The notes under the pieces are model-generated. The model was given only the letters and a program-made list of their open reading frames with translations, was not told where the DNA came from and ran no database searches. 33,529 nucleotides of DNA from a virus, in IMG/VR virus record IMGVR_UViG_3300022213_000020, positions 1-33,529 of that record; one strand, 5' to 3'. The translations under genes were made by a program, and so were the position numbers. Shown piece after piece: positions 23,863-30,176 of this stretch (its first letter is position 1; each line of letters opens with the position of its first letter).

Positions 23863-23870
23863 CAAATATA
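23863..23870 (-). promoter_or_regulatory. TATATTTG promoter box
   Basis: Leftward, 23870-23863 reads TATATTTG followed by C, an exact match to the Bacteroidota consensus box, 15 bases before ATG 23847. No clear TTTG element is seen 20 bp upstream. It would drive the HTH gene, sigma-like gene, tRNA and glycan cassette separately from the switch promoter. Confidence 0.55.
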
Positions 23871-23901
23871 GACAATAGGTTTATATGTTTAATTTATTTT
23901 A

Positions 23902-24126
23902 TCAACAAAACGACCTAATAAACATCTCGTAATTAATAACAGCTAACAAATCATGGTTGTGCCGATATGCTCTGGCATATACCTTTATCTGCTCGTTACT
24001 CATTGCAGGAACTTCTTGGCATATCTTCCTTGCCATCTCCATTTCTTTCTTAATTGCTTCCATCTTCATTTCTCTTTTGTACATCTTGTACATCTTGTTT
24101 TTTTCTGATTGTAGTGTTGGTTTCAT
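23902..24126 (-). CDS. Small helical protein, unknown
   Basis: 74 residues, almost all charged helix: KNKMYKMYKREMKMEAIKKEMEMARKICQEV, then MSNEQIKVYARAYRHNHDLLAVINYEM. The MYKMYK repeat comes from a 9-bp tandem duplication in the DNA. It begins 6 bases after the stop of the nuclease gene in the same leftward operon. The true start may be a later Met. Not recognised. A coiled-coil adaptor or regulator is possible. Confidence 0.5.
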   Translation of the reverse strand: MKPTLQSEKNKMYKMYKREMKMEAIKKEMEMARKICQEVPAMSNEQIKVYARAYRHNHDLLAVINYEMFIRSFC

Positions 24127-24132
24127 ATTTAT

Positions 24133-24579
24133 TTATTTGAATGTTTCGTTATACCAGTTATAGAATGTATCAAAGTCCTTCGCAATGTAGTATATCCCAC
24201 CTGCTTTCTCAATTGCCTCTTGGTATTGTTTTTGAACATCGGATTGTTTATCTCTTCCAATCTTTACCTCTATCTTTACGGACTTACCTTCAATCGTTGC
24301 GGATATATCAGCACTCCCCAATGTTCCTGTTCCCTTAATCCATTTGTCCTGTCCTATGGTCTTTGTGATGCCCATCACATCCTTATATGTCTTTGCCTTT
24401 ATTAATCTTCCAGTTGTATTAATTCTTTCAGCTTGTCCTCCGTTGTAGTTAATCCAATCGATAATCATTCGAGTCAGTCCATTGGCTGTCTTATCAGTAT
24501 ATGTTCTTGGCAACATATCCTTAAACCTTTCGGGTAAAGTATTTCGCCATAATTCAATTAGATGTTTCTTGGGAATCAT
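24133..24579 (-). CDS. VRR-NUC-like PD-(D/E)XK nuclease
   Basis: 148 residues. The C-terminal half carries the VRR-NUC arrangement: GSADISATIEGKSVKIEVKIG with Asp91, Glu104 and Lys106 as the metal-binding and catalytic residues, then DVQKQYQEAIEKAGGIYYIAKD with Gln and the closing helix-strand. The N-terminal half (ANGLTRMIIDWINYNGGQAERI) is the usual family lead-in. Such phage enzymes are thought to cut branched or flap DNA during replication and recombination. The key residues are intact. ATGA coupling to the gene upstream. Confidence 0.82.
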   Translation of the reverse strand: MIPKKHLIELWRNTLPERFKDMLPRTYTDKTANGLTRMIIDWINYNGGQAERINTTGRLIKAKTYKDVMGITKTIGQDKWIKGTGTLGSADISATIEGKSVKIEVKIGRDKQSDVQKQYQEAIEKAGGIYYIAKDFDTFYNWYNETFK

Positions 24580-24716
24580 TTGTTTATTTTTAGATATTCT
24601 ACATTACTATATTTATGTTCTTCCTTATCAACTATTATCTGAACAGCATGATAAATAGATGAGGCAATTACACTATATGTTTTGCCTGATGGTGATTTAA
24701 TTTTGTATAGGTTCAT
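24576..24716 (-). CDS. 46-residue hypothetical protein
   Basis: Runs from ATG 24716 to a TGA that overlaps the nuclease start as ATGA. Its own ATG overlaps the stop of the preceding HTH gene in the same way. The product (MNLYKIKSPSGKTYSVIASS, then IYHAVQIIVDKEEHKYSNVE) looks like a small alpha/beta domain. Overlap at both ends makes it a likely real gene despite its size. Function unknown. Confidence 0.55.
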   Translation of the reverse strand: MNLYKIKSPSGKTYSVIASSIYHAVQIIVDKEEHKYSNVEYLKINK

Positions 24717-24871
24717 TTCAGTTGTTTTATTGGTTCAGATTCTTTTTTAATAAATTTCTTTCCGGCAATAGTAACTACTTTTAAGTAATTCTGTTTAATC
24801 CAATAATGCACATTACTAACAGATACCTGTTTATATCTTGCATATTGGCTAATTGTCATTAGGTTTTTCAT
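24713..24871 (-). CDS. 52-residue HTH protein, first gene of the leftward operon
   Basis: MTISQYARYKQVSVSNVHYW, then IKQNYLKVVTIAGKKFIKKE, matches the excisionase/MerR-type helix-turn-helix plus wing, as in the 23647-23847 protein. It lies 20 bases downstream of a strong leftward promoter and next to the palindrome at 24887. That position fits a Cro-like or autoregulating protein acting on the divergent promoters. It is the first gene transcribed leftward. Binding to the palindrome is inferred. Confidence 0.68.
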   Translation of the reverse strand: MKNLMTISQYARYKQVSVSNVHYWIKQNYLKVVTIAGKKFIKKESEPIKQLK

Positions 24872-24886
24872 TGTTAATAAAATTAT

Positions 24887-24900
24887 TTGTACAAATGTAC
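24887..24900. promoter_or_regulatory. Palindromic operator candidate in the switch region
   Basis: TTTGTACAAA (24887-24896) is a perfect 10-bp palindrome. With the following TGTAC it also forms GTAC-N4-GTAC. It covers the -33 element of the rightward promoter and part of the -7 box of the leftward promoter, so one bound protein could control both directions. This is the typical layout of a phage switch operator. Confidence 0.6.
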
Positions 24901-24918
24901 TAAATTTTTATATCTTCG
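24887..24918 (+). promoter_or_regulatory. Rightward early promoter
   Basis: TTTG at 24887-24890, 20 bases of spacer, then TATCTTCG at 24911-24918 (one base from TAnnTTTG). The spacing equals that of the late promoter at 28320. It would produce a roughly 130-base leader before the nuclease gene at 25058. Confidence 0.72.
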
Positions 24919-24923
24919 TGCAA
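24892..24923 (-). promoter_or_regulatory. Leftward early promoter
   Basis: Leftward, TTG at 24923-24921, 21 bases of spacer, then TACATTTG at 24899-24892, a full TAnnTTTG match, 20 bases before ATG 24871. It overlaps the rightward promoter almost completely, so the two are likely to be mutually exclusive. Confidence 0.72.
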
Positions 24924-25054
24924 GTTCTTTATGAGCAACTTTTATATACACTAAAAGTAAATGATTAATAATATTGCCCTGTGTGGGTTGGTGCTAATTA
25001 ATTTCTATGTTTAGTTAATTAGGTGTATCTCCAACTTGTGCAGGGTTTTTTTTT
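24922..25054 (+). ncRNA. Structured leader RNA (possible attenuator or stand-alone small RNA)
   Basis: From the predicted start just after TATCTTCG to the T-run, no gene is present but several stems are. ACTTTTA/TAAAAGT pairs at 24938-24944 with 24952-24958. An outer three-part stem is formed by CCCTG and GTTGG (24977-24991) with CCAAC and CAGGG (25031-25045). An inner stem CTAATTAA/TTAATTAG pairs at 24994-25001 with 25015-25022. The outer stem is followed by nine Ts. CAAGTT near the 5' end (24921-24926) can pair with AACTTG (25033-25038) in the outer stem, which would break the terminator. A ligand or protein-controlled attenuator or a small RNA are both possible. It matches no family I know. 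Confidence 0.6.
24977..25054 (+). terminator. Terminator-like hairpin directly before the early nuclease gene
   Basis: The outer stem (CCCTG/CAGGG and GTTGG/CCAAC, joined by a 5-by-5 region of G-U type pairs) is followed by T25046-T25054. The next gene's ATG starts only 3 bases later. A terminator with its T-run against a start codon makes sense only if read-through is regulated or if a short RNA is the main product. Confidence 0.68.
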
Positions 25055-25057
25055 CTT

Positions 25058-25669
25058 ATGATTGAAGAAGAATTTAAATTAAAACTTGTTTCAATTTTTG
25101 AAAATCATTTTAATGTAATGATTGAAGTTTGGAGTAAATGCAAAACAAAAAGAATTGATATTGTATTAACTCATAAAATATTAAAAGAAGTTTCTTTTGG
25201 TATTGAATGTAAAATACCAGATAGAAAAAGAGGTCAGCAAATTGGTGAATATGTAATACAAGCTAATCATTATTCTAAATTAGAATGGCAAGATTATAAT
25301 GGTTATTACAAAAAAATACCAATACTTATTTGTCCACCACTTTCATATAAATATTTTTTAATGAATGAAAAAACAATAGACATTAATGATACATCAAATT
25401 TAAAAATATCAAATATTAATAATTGTAATATTCATAATAAATGGCATCAAGATAGACATACTGAAAATAGTACCCACCATTCATTTAATGGATTTTTGTC
25501 TGCTTTTAATATTGGTGAAGTAAGAAAAAAATATAATAAATATTATTTTGTTTTTGCCAATCAAATATTATTTGATACATCTGAAAATATGAAATTTAGT
25601 AGAATATTTAAAAATAATATACATTTTAATAATTATAATAAATTAATTAAACGAATAAACAATGATTGA
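25058..25669 (+). CDS. PD-(D/E)XK-like nuclease, early gene
   Basis: 203 residues. RIDIVLTHKILKEVSFGIECKIP gives Asp34 and the Glu50-x-Lys52 pair, followed by a helix with GQQIGEYVIQANHYS, the PD-(D/E)XK arrangement. The C-terminal half is His/Asn-rich (NCNIHNKWHQDRHTENSTHH), with no recognised domain and very AT-rich codons. It is the first gene rightward of the switch and overlaps the primase by 8 bases. A role in host DNA breakdown or replication-linked cleavage is possible. It could also be a diverged resolvase. Substrate unknown. Confidence 0.68.
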   Translation: MIEEEFKLKLVSIFENHFNVMIEVWSKCKTKRIDIVLTHKILKEVSFGIECKIPDRKRGQQIGEYVIQANHYSKLEWQDYNGYYKKIPILICPPLSYKYFLMNEKTIDINDTSNLKISNINNCNIHNKWHQDRHTENSTHHSFNGFLSAFNIGEVRKKYNKYYFVFANQILFDTSENMKFSRIFKNNIHFNNYNKLIKRINND

Positions 25670-26543
25670 ATTTAACTACTACCCGGCAGATATTAAGAAA
25701 GCCGAACCACTTGGTAAAATTTCTTTGCAGTATTTCATTGACTCTGTTCGGTATCCTAAACCTCACATTATTCAAATCTTTGAACAGATTAGGATTGCGG
25801 AACAAAATAAAGATCAGGCAAGAAAATCAGAACTGAAAACTAAACTGGTATCATTTACACCATGTGTATTGATAGATAAGATACGCAACTATAACAATAT
25901 ACTATCATGGACTGGGCTTATGGTTCTTGATTTTGACCATTTAGATTCTCCTGAATATGCAGAAGAATTTAAGCAGTATCTATTTAATGAATATAAATTC
26001 ATAATTGCATCATGGTTATCAGCTTCAAGGCATGGAGTCAGAGCATTCGTAAACATTCCAATCTGCACATCAACTGATGAATTCAAATCTTATTTTTTAG
26101 GCATTAAAGAAAAATTGTTTAAGTATAAAGGATTCGATATTGCACCTCAAAATTGTGTCCTGCCTTTATTTTATTCTATTGATGAGAAAATTCTTCATAG
26201 ATTTGATGCCCTTCAATTTAAAACTAAACATAATCCAATAATAAAACCTATTGTAAAACAATATATAATTCAAGACAAAACCAATATAATCGAAAAAATA
26301 ATTCTAAATAAAATTAATGTTATTGTCGATAACGGACATCCTCAACTTCGTGCTGCTGCTTATCTTCTCGGTGGTTATGTTGGTGCAAGATATATCGACC
26401 ATGATTATGCAATTACAATGCTTCACAGAATGATTGAATGCAATGCTTATCTATCACAGAAGCAATCAATCTATAAAAAAACTGCAATCACAATGATTAA
26501 TCAAGGAATTTATCAACCTGTATATTTAGAAAATTATGAATAA
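25662..26543 (+). CDS. VirE_N/BT4734-type primase-like protein
   Basis: 293 residues. LVSFTPCVLIDKI, then NNILSWTGLMVLDFDHLD (Asp90 and Asp92) and IIASWLSASRHGVRAFVNIPI (Ser121, Arg123, His124), is the BT4734/VirE N-terminal pattern related to archaeo-eukaryotic primases. Residues about 225-285 (HPQLRAAAYLLGGYVGARY, then MLHRMIECNAYLSQKQSIY) look like a primase C-terminal helical domain. With the next gene, an SF3-type helicase, it forms a primase-helicase unit next to the putative origin. Overlaps both neighbours by 8 bases. Confidence 0.82.
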   Translation: MIEFNYYPADIKKAEPLGKISLQYFIDSVRYPKPHIIQIFEQIRIAEQNKDQARKSELKTKLVSFTPCVLIDKIRNYNNILSWTGLMVLDFDHLDSPEYAEEFKQYLFNEYKFIIASWLSASRHGVRAFVNIPICTSTDEFKSYFLGIKEKLFKYKGFDIAPQNCVLPLFYSIDEKILHRFDALQFKTKHNPIIKPIVKQYIIQDKTNIIEKIILNKINVIVDNGHPQLRAAAYLLGGYVGARYIDHDYAITMLHRMIECNAYLSQKQSIYKKTAITMINQGIYQPVYLENYE

Positions 26544-28095
26544 ATTTATTAAAGAAGAAAATAATGTTCTGCTGAATCCTGTTGACTGGTTCAACTTCTA
26601 TGGATCATTCGTAAGTATATTTGAGAATATACGAGATAAGACAATTAAATCAGAAACTGAAATTTGTCTTTATAACCCAAAGAAACCTGATTCGAAAGAT
26701 TTGTCTGAACCTACATTCATACTTAAAAATGGATTGGTTGAGGTAAAGAAATTAAATGAGTTTGATATACCAAAAGGACAAAAAGTGTCCAAATTTATGC
26801 TACTCACAGCAGTTAAATTCAAAGGAGATTATTTCAATGCAATGTCTTATGTGTCTTATCAACTTCAAAAAAATGAAATACCATACATACGAGTTGGTGT
26901 AGATTATTTCAAAGTGATTAATAAAAAAGACAGATACGGAAGCGAAGCACAAACACTTAAAGCATGGAAGAAGGATGAAATTAAACAGGATCATTCAAAA
27001 CAATTAATTCCATACATCTTTAAGTTTGATGACTTTTGCCTGATTCCTGATAATATTAATTATCAACCTTCCAATAATAACTGCTATAATCTTTATTCAA
27101 AGTTCATGCACCAACCATCTGATATTGATGTTAAGTTTAATGACTTACCAAATACAATGGAAGTAATGAATCATATATTCGGTGAACAGGTAATGCTCGG
27201 ACTTCAGTATCTTAAAGTTCTTTATGAATATCCTAAACAAATTCTCCCGGTGCTTGTACTTGTTTCAACTGAAAGAGAAACTGGCAAGACAACATTTCTT
27301 AATTGGATGTCAATGATATTCGGGAACAACTCTGTATTAATATCTCCTGATGAACTTACACATTCATTCAATTCATCCTATGCCACAAAAAACATTGTGA
27401 TGGTGGATGAAACAATAATTGAGAAATCAACATCCGTAGAGAAACTTAAATCACTTGCAACAGCTAAAAGTATTTCCGTTCAACAAAAGTTTGTCAGCAG
27501 CTATTCAATTCCTTTTTATGGCAAAGTAATCATTTGCACCAACAAGGAAAAGGACTTTATGAAGATTGATGAGGAAGAAATTAGGTTTTGGATTCGTAAG
27601 ATAAACCCCATCACAGGAGCAAAGAATACCAACATCGAATCTGACCTTTATAACGAGATACCTAAATTACTTAAATACCTTGAATCCATGCCGGATGTCG
27701 ATTTTACTAAATCTCGGATGGTTTTTACTGCCGAACAGATAAAAACTAATTCACTCAAAGAAGTGAAGGAAGAAAGCAAGTCATCCATACGCAAAGACAT
27801 TGAATATCTGATAGATGACGTATTTAATAACAATGATTCAATAGATATTTTTTATGCAACACCGAAAGATATTAAGGATCAGTGGTTTTTAAGAAATTCA
27901 AATATATCTATCTCATACATTTCCAAGATATTAAAGGAAGAAATGAAGCTAATTCCTGAAAATATGATGCGATATAACAAGTTTGGAGAAAATGACATTG
28001 CAAAGATTTCTGGAAAGCCATATAAATTCGTGAGAAAAACTCAACGCATTCAAATTGAATCAATTGACAATATTGACTACACTCCTCCGTTCTAA
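26536..28095 (+). CDS. SF3-type replicative helicase
   Basis: 519 residues. Residues 1-200 form an N-terminal domain of unknown fold. The helicase core follows: VSTERETGKTTFLNW (Walker A, Gly250-Lys251-Thr252), NIVMVDETII (Walker B, Asp291-Glu292), KVIICTNKEKDF (sensor Asn336) and EEIRFWIRKI (Arg finger candidates 350 and 354). The C-terminal 120 residues resemble a winged-helix DNA-binding region (WFLRNSNISISYISKILKEEM). It unwinds DNA for replication, together with the primase-like protein before it and the repeats just after it. Confidence 0.85.
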   Translation: MNKFIKEENNVLLNPVDWFNFYGSFVSIFENIRDKTIKSETEICLYNPKKPDSKDLSEPTFILKNGLVEVKKLNEFDIPKGQKVSKFMLLTAVKFKGDYFNAMSYVSYQLQKNEIPYIRVGVDYFKVINKKDRYGSEAQTLKAWKKDEIKQDHSKQLIPYIFKFDDFCLIPDNINYQPSNNNCYNLYSKFMHQPSDIDVKFNDLPNTMEVMNHIFGEQVMLGLQYLKVLYEYPKQILPVLVLVSTERETGKTTFLNWMSMIFGNNSVLISPDELTHSFNSSYATKNIVMVDETIIEKSTSVEKLKSLATAKSISVQQKFVSSYSIPFYGKVIICTNKEKDFMKIDEEEIRFWIRKINPITGAKNTNIESDLYNEIPKLLKYLESMPDVDFTKSRMVFTAEQIKTNSLKEVKEESKSSIRKDIEYLIDDVFNNNDSIDIFYATPKDIKDQWFLRNSNISISYISKILKEEMKLIPENMMRYNKFGENDIAKISGKPYKFVRKTQRIQIESIDNIDYTPPF

Positions 28096-28098
28096 AAT

Positions 28099-28297
28099 GC
28101 ATTTACGATTTACACTCCATTTACACTCCATTTACATTATATATATATATATATATTATTAATAATTAATAAGTTATATATATATTATAGAGAAAACGTA
28201 AATCGTAAATCGTAAAACAGGAAAAAGTTTTGAAATTCAAAAAATGGAAAAAATGATTCTAATAGTTTTGAAAACAGCATTTACATTTACGATTTAC
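28099..28297. other. Putative replication origin: 13-bp repeats around TA-rich DNA
   Basis: ATTTACGATTTAC occurs at 28101-28113, inverted at 28198-28210, and again at 28285-28297. Shorter ATTTAC units with ACTCC spacers extend the first cluster to 28135, and further GTAAATC and ATTTAC units extend the others. Between the first two copies lie 19 bases (28138-28156) and 11 bases (28175-28185) of alternating T and A plus other AT-only DNA, a good DNA-unwinding element. It follows the helicase gene and precedes the late promoter, and contains no gene. Origin function is inferred. Confidence 0.72.
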
Positions 28298-28319
28298 ATT
28301 TAAAATTGTTAAAAAATAA

Positions 28320-28351
28320 TTTGAATTAACTGAAACCTTTTTGTAATTTTG
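28320..28351 (+). promoter_or_regulatory. Late operon promoter
   Basis: TTTG at 28320-28323, exactly 20 bases of spacer and TAATTTTG at 28344-28351 match both Bacteroidota promoter elements. The first late gene starts 13 bases later at 28365. Position next to the origin repeats suggests that replication and late transcription could be linked. Confidence 0.78.
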
Positions 28352-28364
28352 GAATAAAATACTA

Positions 28365-28544
28365 ATGCCAATCCCTCAACCATCTTCAGGACAATCAGAG
28401 AATGAATATGTGTCCGAATGCATAGCCACACTAATAAATGAAGGAAAAGACCAAGAACAAGCCGCTGCTATCTGTTACGAGCAATGGAGAAATCAAATGG
28501 AGTCGCAGAAAAAGAAAACGTTTACAATCAAAAAAACAAACTGA
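28365..28544 (+). CDS. 59-residue late-operon leader protein
   Basis: First ATG after the late promoter; 59 residues, so below common length limits. MPIPQPSSGQSENEYVSECIATLINEGKDQEQAAAICYEQW matches a short module (Met-Pro-x-Pro start, Cys, then QAxAICYxxW) that I know from phage head proteins, either alone or at the start of larger proteins. The end is basic (KKKTFTIKKTN). It lies just before the terminase small subunit gene. A small head or packaging-associated role is inferred. Confidence 0.68.
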   Translation: MPIPQPSSGQSENEYVSECIATLINEGKDQEQAAAICYEQWRNQMESQKKKTFTIKKTN

Positions 28545-28547
28545 TTA

Positions 28548-29003
28548 ATGTCCGCACCTTTAGATAATAACTTTAATGAATACTCCCTTGAGGAGATGAA
28601 ACAATTAATACTTAAATATGTAAAGCATATTGAGGAAGGATATTCCAAAGAAGCTTTTGTGCCTTGCGATTATAGAACAATTGAGACACATTGTAAGAAA
28701 TATGCAAATGAATTGCAGTCCGAAAAAAAACTAATAGAACAAGCTTTCAGAGGAAACCGATTATTTTGGGAAGAGAAAGGAAAGAAAGGACTGATGGTTG
28801 GTAAACGATTCAATGCAACTGTTTGGATCTTCAACATGAAGAACAGATTCAAAGATGAATGGATGGATAAGGTAGTAAGGGAGAACAATGACAAGGTAGA
28901 TGCTAATGTAAACCATAGCGGAACAATAAAGGTAAGTTTTGGAAATTCAACTATACAGCCCCCACAAGGGACAGGAGAAGATACACCAAGCAATCCTGAA
29001 TGA
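28548..29003 (+). CDS. Terminase small subunit-like protein
   Basis: 151 residues. The first half is a helical DNA-binding region (LEEMKQLILKYVKHIEEG, CDYRTIETHCKKYANEL). RFNATVWIFNMKNRFKDEW is typical for small terminases of Bacteroidota phages. The Asp/Asn-rich tail (NNDKVDANVNHSG) precedes a stop located 65 bases inside the large terminase gene. It would recognise phage DNA and start packaging with the large subunit. Confidence 0.78.
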   Translation: MSAPLDNNFNEYSLEEMKQLILKYVKHIEEGYSKEAFVPCDYRTIETHCKKYANELQSEKKLIEQAFRGNRLFWEEKGKKGLMVGKRFNATVWIFNMKNRFKDEWMDKVVRENNDKVDANVNHSGTIKVSFGNSTIQPPQGTGEDTPSNPE

Positions 29004-30144
29004 ACCATTTAAGTATTATGTACTTAATATTGGAAGGCAGTTTGGGAAAAGTTTACTCGCAGTAAATCAAATGTTATATTGGGGATTGCAGAATCCCGGA
29101 TGTAAGATAGCTTGGGTATCTCCCATCTACAAACAAGCAAAGAAAGTATTTGATGACATAGATTCAGCCATTTACAAAACTCCTATCTGTGCAGAACGCA
29201 ATAAGGCAGATTTGTTCTTTAAGTTACTTACTGGCTCGACAATTCAATTCTTTAGTGCAGAGAGATACGATAACCTTCGTGGTTTTACTTTTGATTATTT
29301 AGTTTGTGATGAGTTTGCCTTCATCGAAGAAGCTGCCTGGACTGAAGTATTAAGGGCAACAGTATTGGTTCATGGTAAGAAAGTACTACTCATTTCTACT
29401 CCTAAAGGTAAAAACCATTTCTTTAATCTATATCAATTCGATGGGATAAATCAGCAATACAAGTCATTTACGATGACTTCGTACGATAACCCACTAATCA
29501 ACCCATCAGAGATAGATGATGCAAGAGCAACACTGCCAGATCATGTATTTAGGCAAGAATACTTGGCGGAGTTTATTGATGGGGGTGCGACATTGTTTCC
29601 TAATTTAACTATTAATGATCAGCCGGAACAAACAGCCAGGTATTATGCAGGAGTCGATGTTGGAAGAGCAGAAGATTACACAGTTTTAACCATATTCAAT
29701 GACAAAGGTCAGATGGTGGTATGTGAGAGATGGAGACAGATGACATGGACAACAATAGTTAAGTTATTAGCAGAAATCCTAAAAGAATATCGACCTGAAA
29801 CCTTTGTGGAGATCAACTCTGTTGGCGATGCTGTGTTTGAGATGCTTGACAAAGAACTGCAAGGTCACATCTACATTGAACCATTTGTCACCACATCCAA
29901 GTCAAAGCAGGATATGATTGAACAATTGATGGTTGCCAATCAGAATAAAGAATTTACTATTTTAAGTAATCCTGACATAAAGAAAGAGTTTGATATATTC
30001 ACCTACGAATACAATCCAAAGTCAAGACAAGTAAAGTATTCTGCACCTTCAGGATTCCATGATGATATAGTAATGTCGGTGGCTATTGCCTATCAGTCAC
30101 TTAAGTCAATGAAAAAAACAGGAGCAGGATTCACATTACGATGA
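28939..30144 (+). CDS. terL: Terminase large subunit
   Basis: 401 residues from TTG 28939. An in-frame stop lies just upstream (28933-28935), and no ATG occurs before residue 45, so TTG is the only start that keeps the conserved LYSPHKGQ opening. Motifs: Walker A GRQFGKS (32-38), Walker B YLVCDEF with Asp124-Glu125, coupling motif STP (153-155), then the nuclease domain with GVDVGRAED (Asp240), FVEINSVGD (Glu291) and FHDDIVMS (Asp375/376). It cuts and pumps DNA into the prohead. All catalytic residues are present. The 65-base overlap with the small subunit suggests coupled translation. Confidence 0.95.
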   Translation: MEIQLYSPHKGQEKIHQAILNEPFKYYVLNIGRQFGKSLLAVNQMLYWGLQNPGCKIAWVSPIYKQAKKVFDDIDSAIYKTPICAERNKADLFFKLLTGSTIQFFSAERYDNLRGFTFDYLVCDEFAFIEEAAWTEVLRATVLVHGKKVLLISTPKGKNHFFNLYQFDGINQQYKSFTMTSYDNPLINPSEIDDARATLPDHVFRQEYLAEFIDGGATLFPNLTINDQPEQTARYYAGVDVGRAEDYTVLTIFNDKGQMVVCERWRQMTWTTIVKLLAEILKEYRPETFVEINSVGDAVFEMLDKELQGHIYIEPFVTTSKSKQDMIEQLMVANQNKEFTILSNPDIKKEFDIFTYEYNPKSRQVKYSAPSGFHDDIVMSVAIAYQSLKSMKKTGAGFTLR

Positions 30145-30156
30145 CAACAAAAACTA

Positions 30157-30171
30157 ACCTAATTGCACTTT
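30157..30171 (+). promoter_or_regulatory. Shared 15-bp motif before the tail-chaperone group
   Basis: ACCTAATTGCACTTT lies 5 bases before ATG 30177 in a 32-base gap after the terminase. It differs by one base from the motif at 8026-8040. Finding it at the start of two late gene groups points to a phage-specific signal, promoter or translation enhancer. Confidence 0.45.
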
Positions 30172-30176
30172 AAGAT

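Noticed and set aside
23647-23865. Longer start (TTG at 23865) for the small HTH gene
   Set aside because: The TTG lies inside the TATATTTG promoter box, and the ATG at 23847 begins exactly where the conserved domain does.
24058-24110. 9-bp tandem duplication (TGTACATCT) as a regulatory repeat
   Set aside because: It lies in frame inside the 23902-24126 gene and simply encodes the repeated Met-Tyr-Lys.
23647-24871. Excisionase genes as evidence for a temperate integrating phage
   Set aside because: No integrase or recombinase was found in either strand. The small HTH proteins are more simply regulators. Lifestyle stays open.
28138-28185. Alternating TA tracts as a low-complexity assembly artefact
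   Set aside because: They are flanked by organised 13-bp repeats and lie between a replication gene and a promoter, which fits an unwinding element better.
28099-28302. CRISPR array
   Set aside because: The repeats are short, partly inverted and separated by variable AT-rich DNA. There are no regular spacers or cas genes.
28670-29008. 112-codon minus-strand frame across the small terminase
   Set aside because: Shadow of the terminase gene on the opposite strand, with no start signals and no neighbouring leftward genes.
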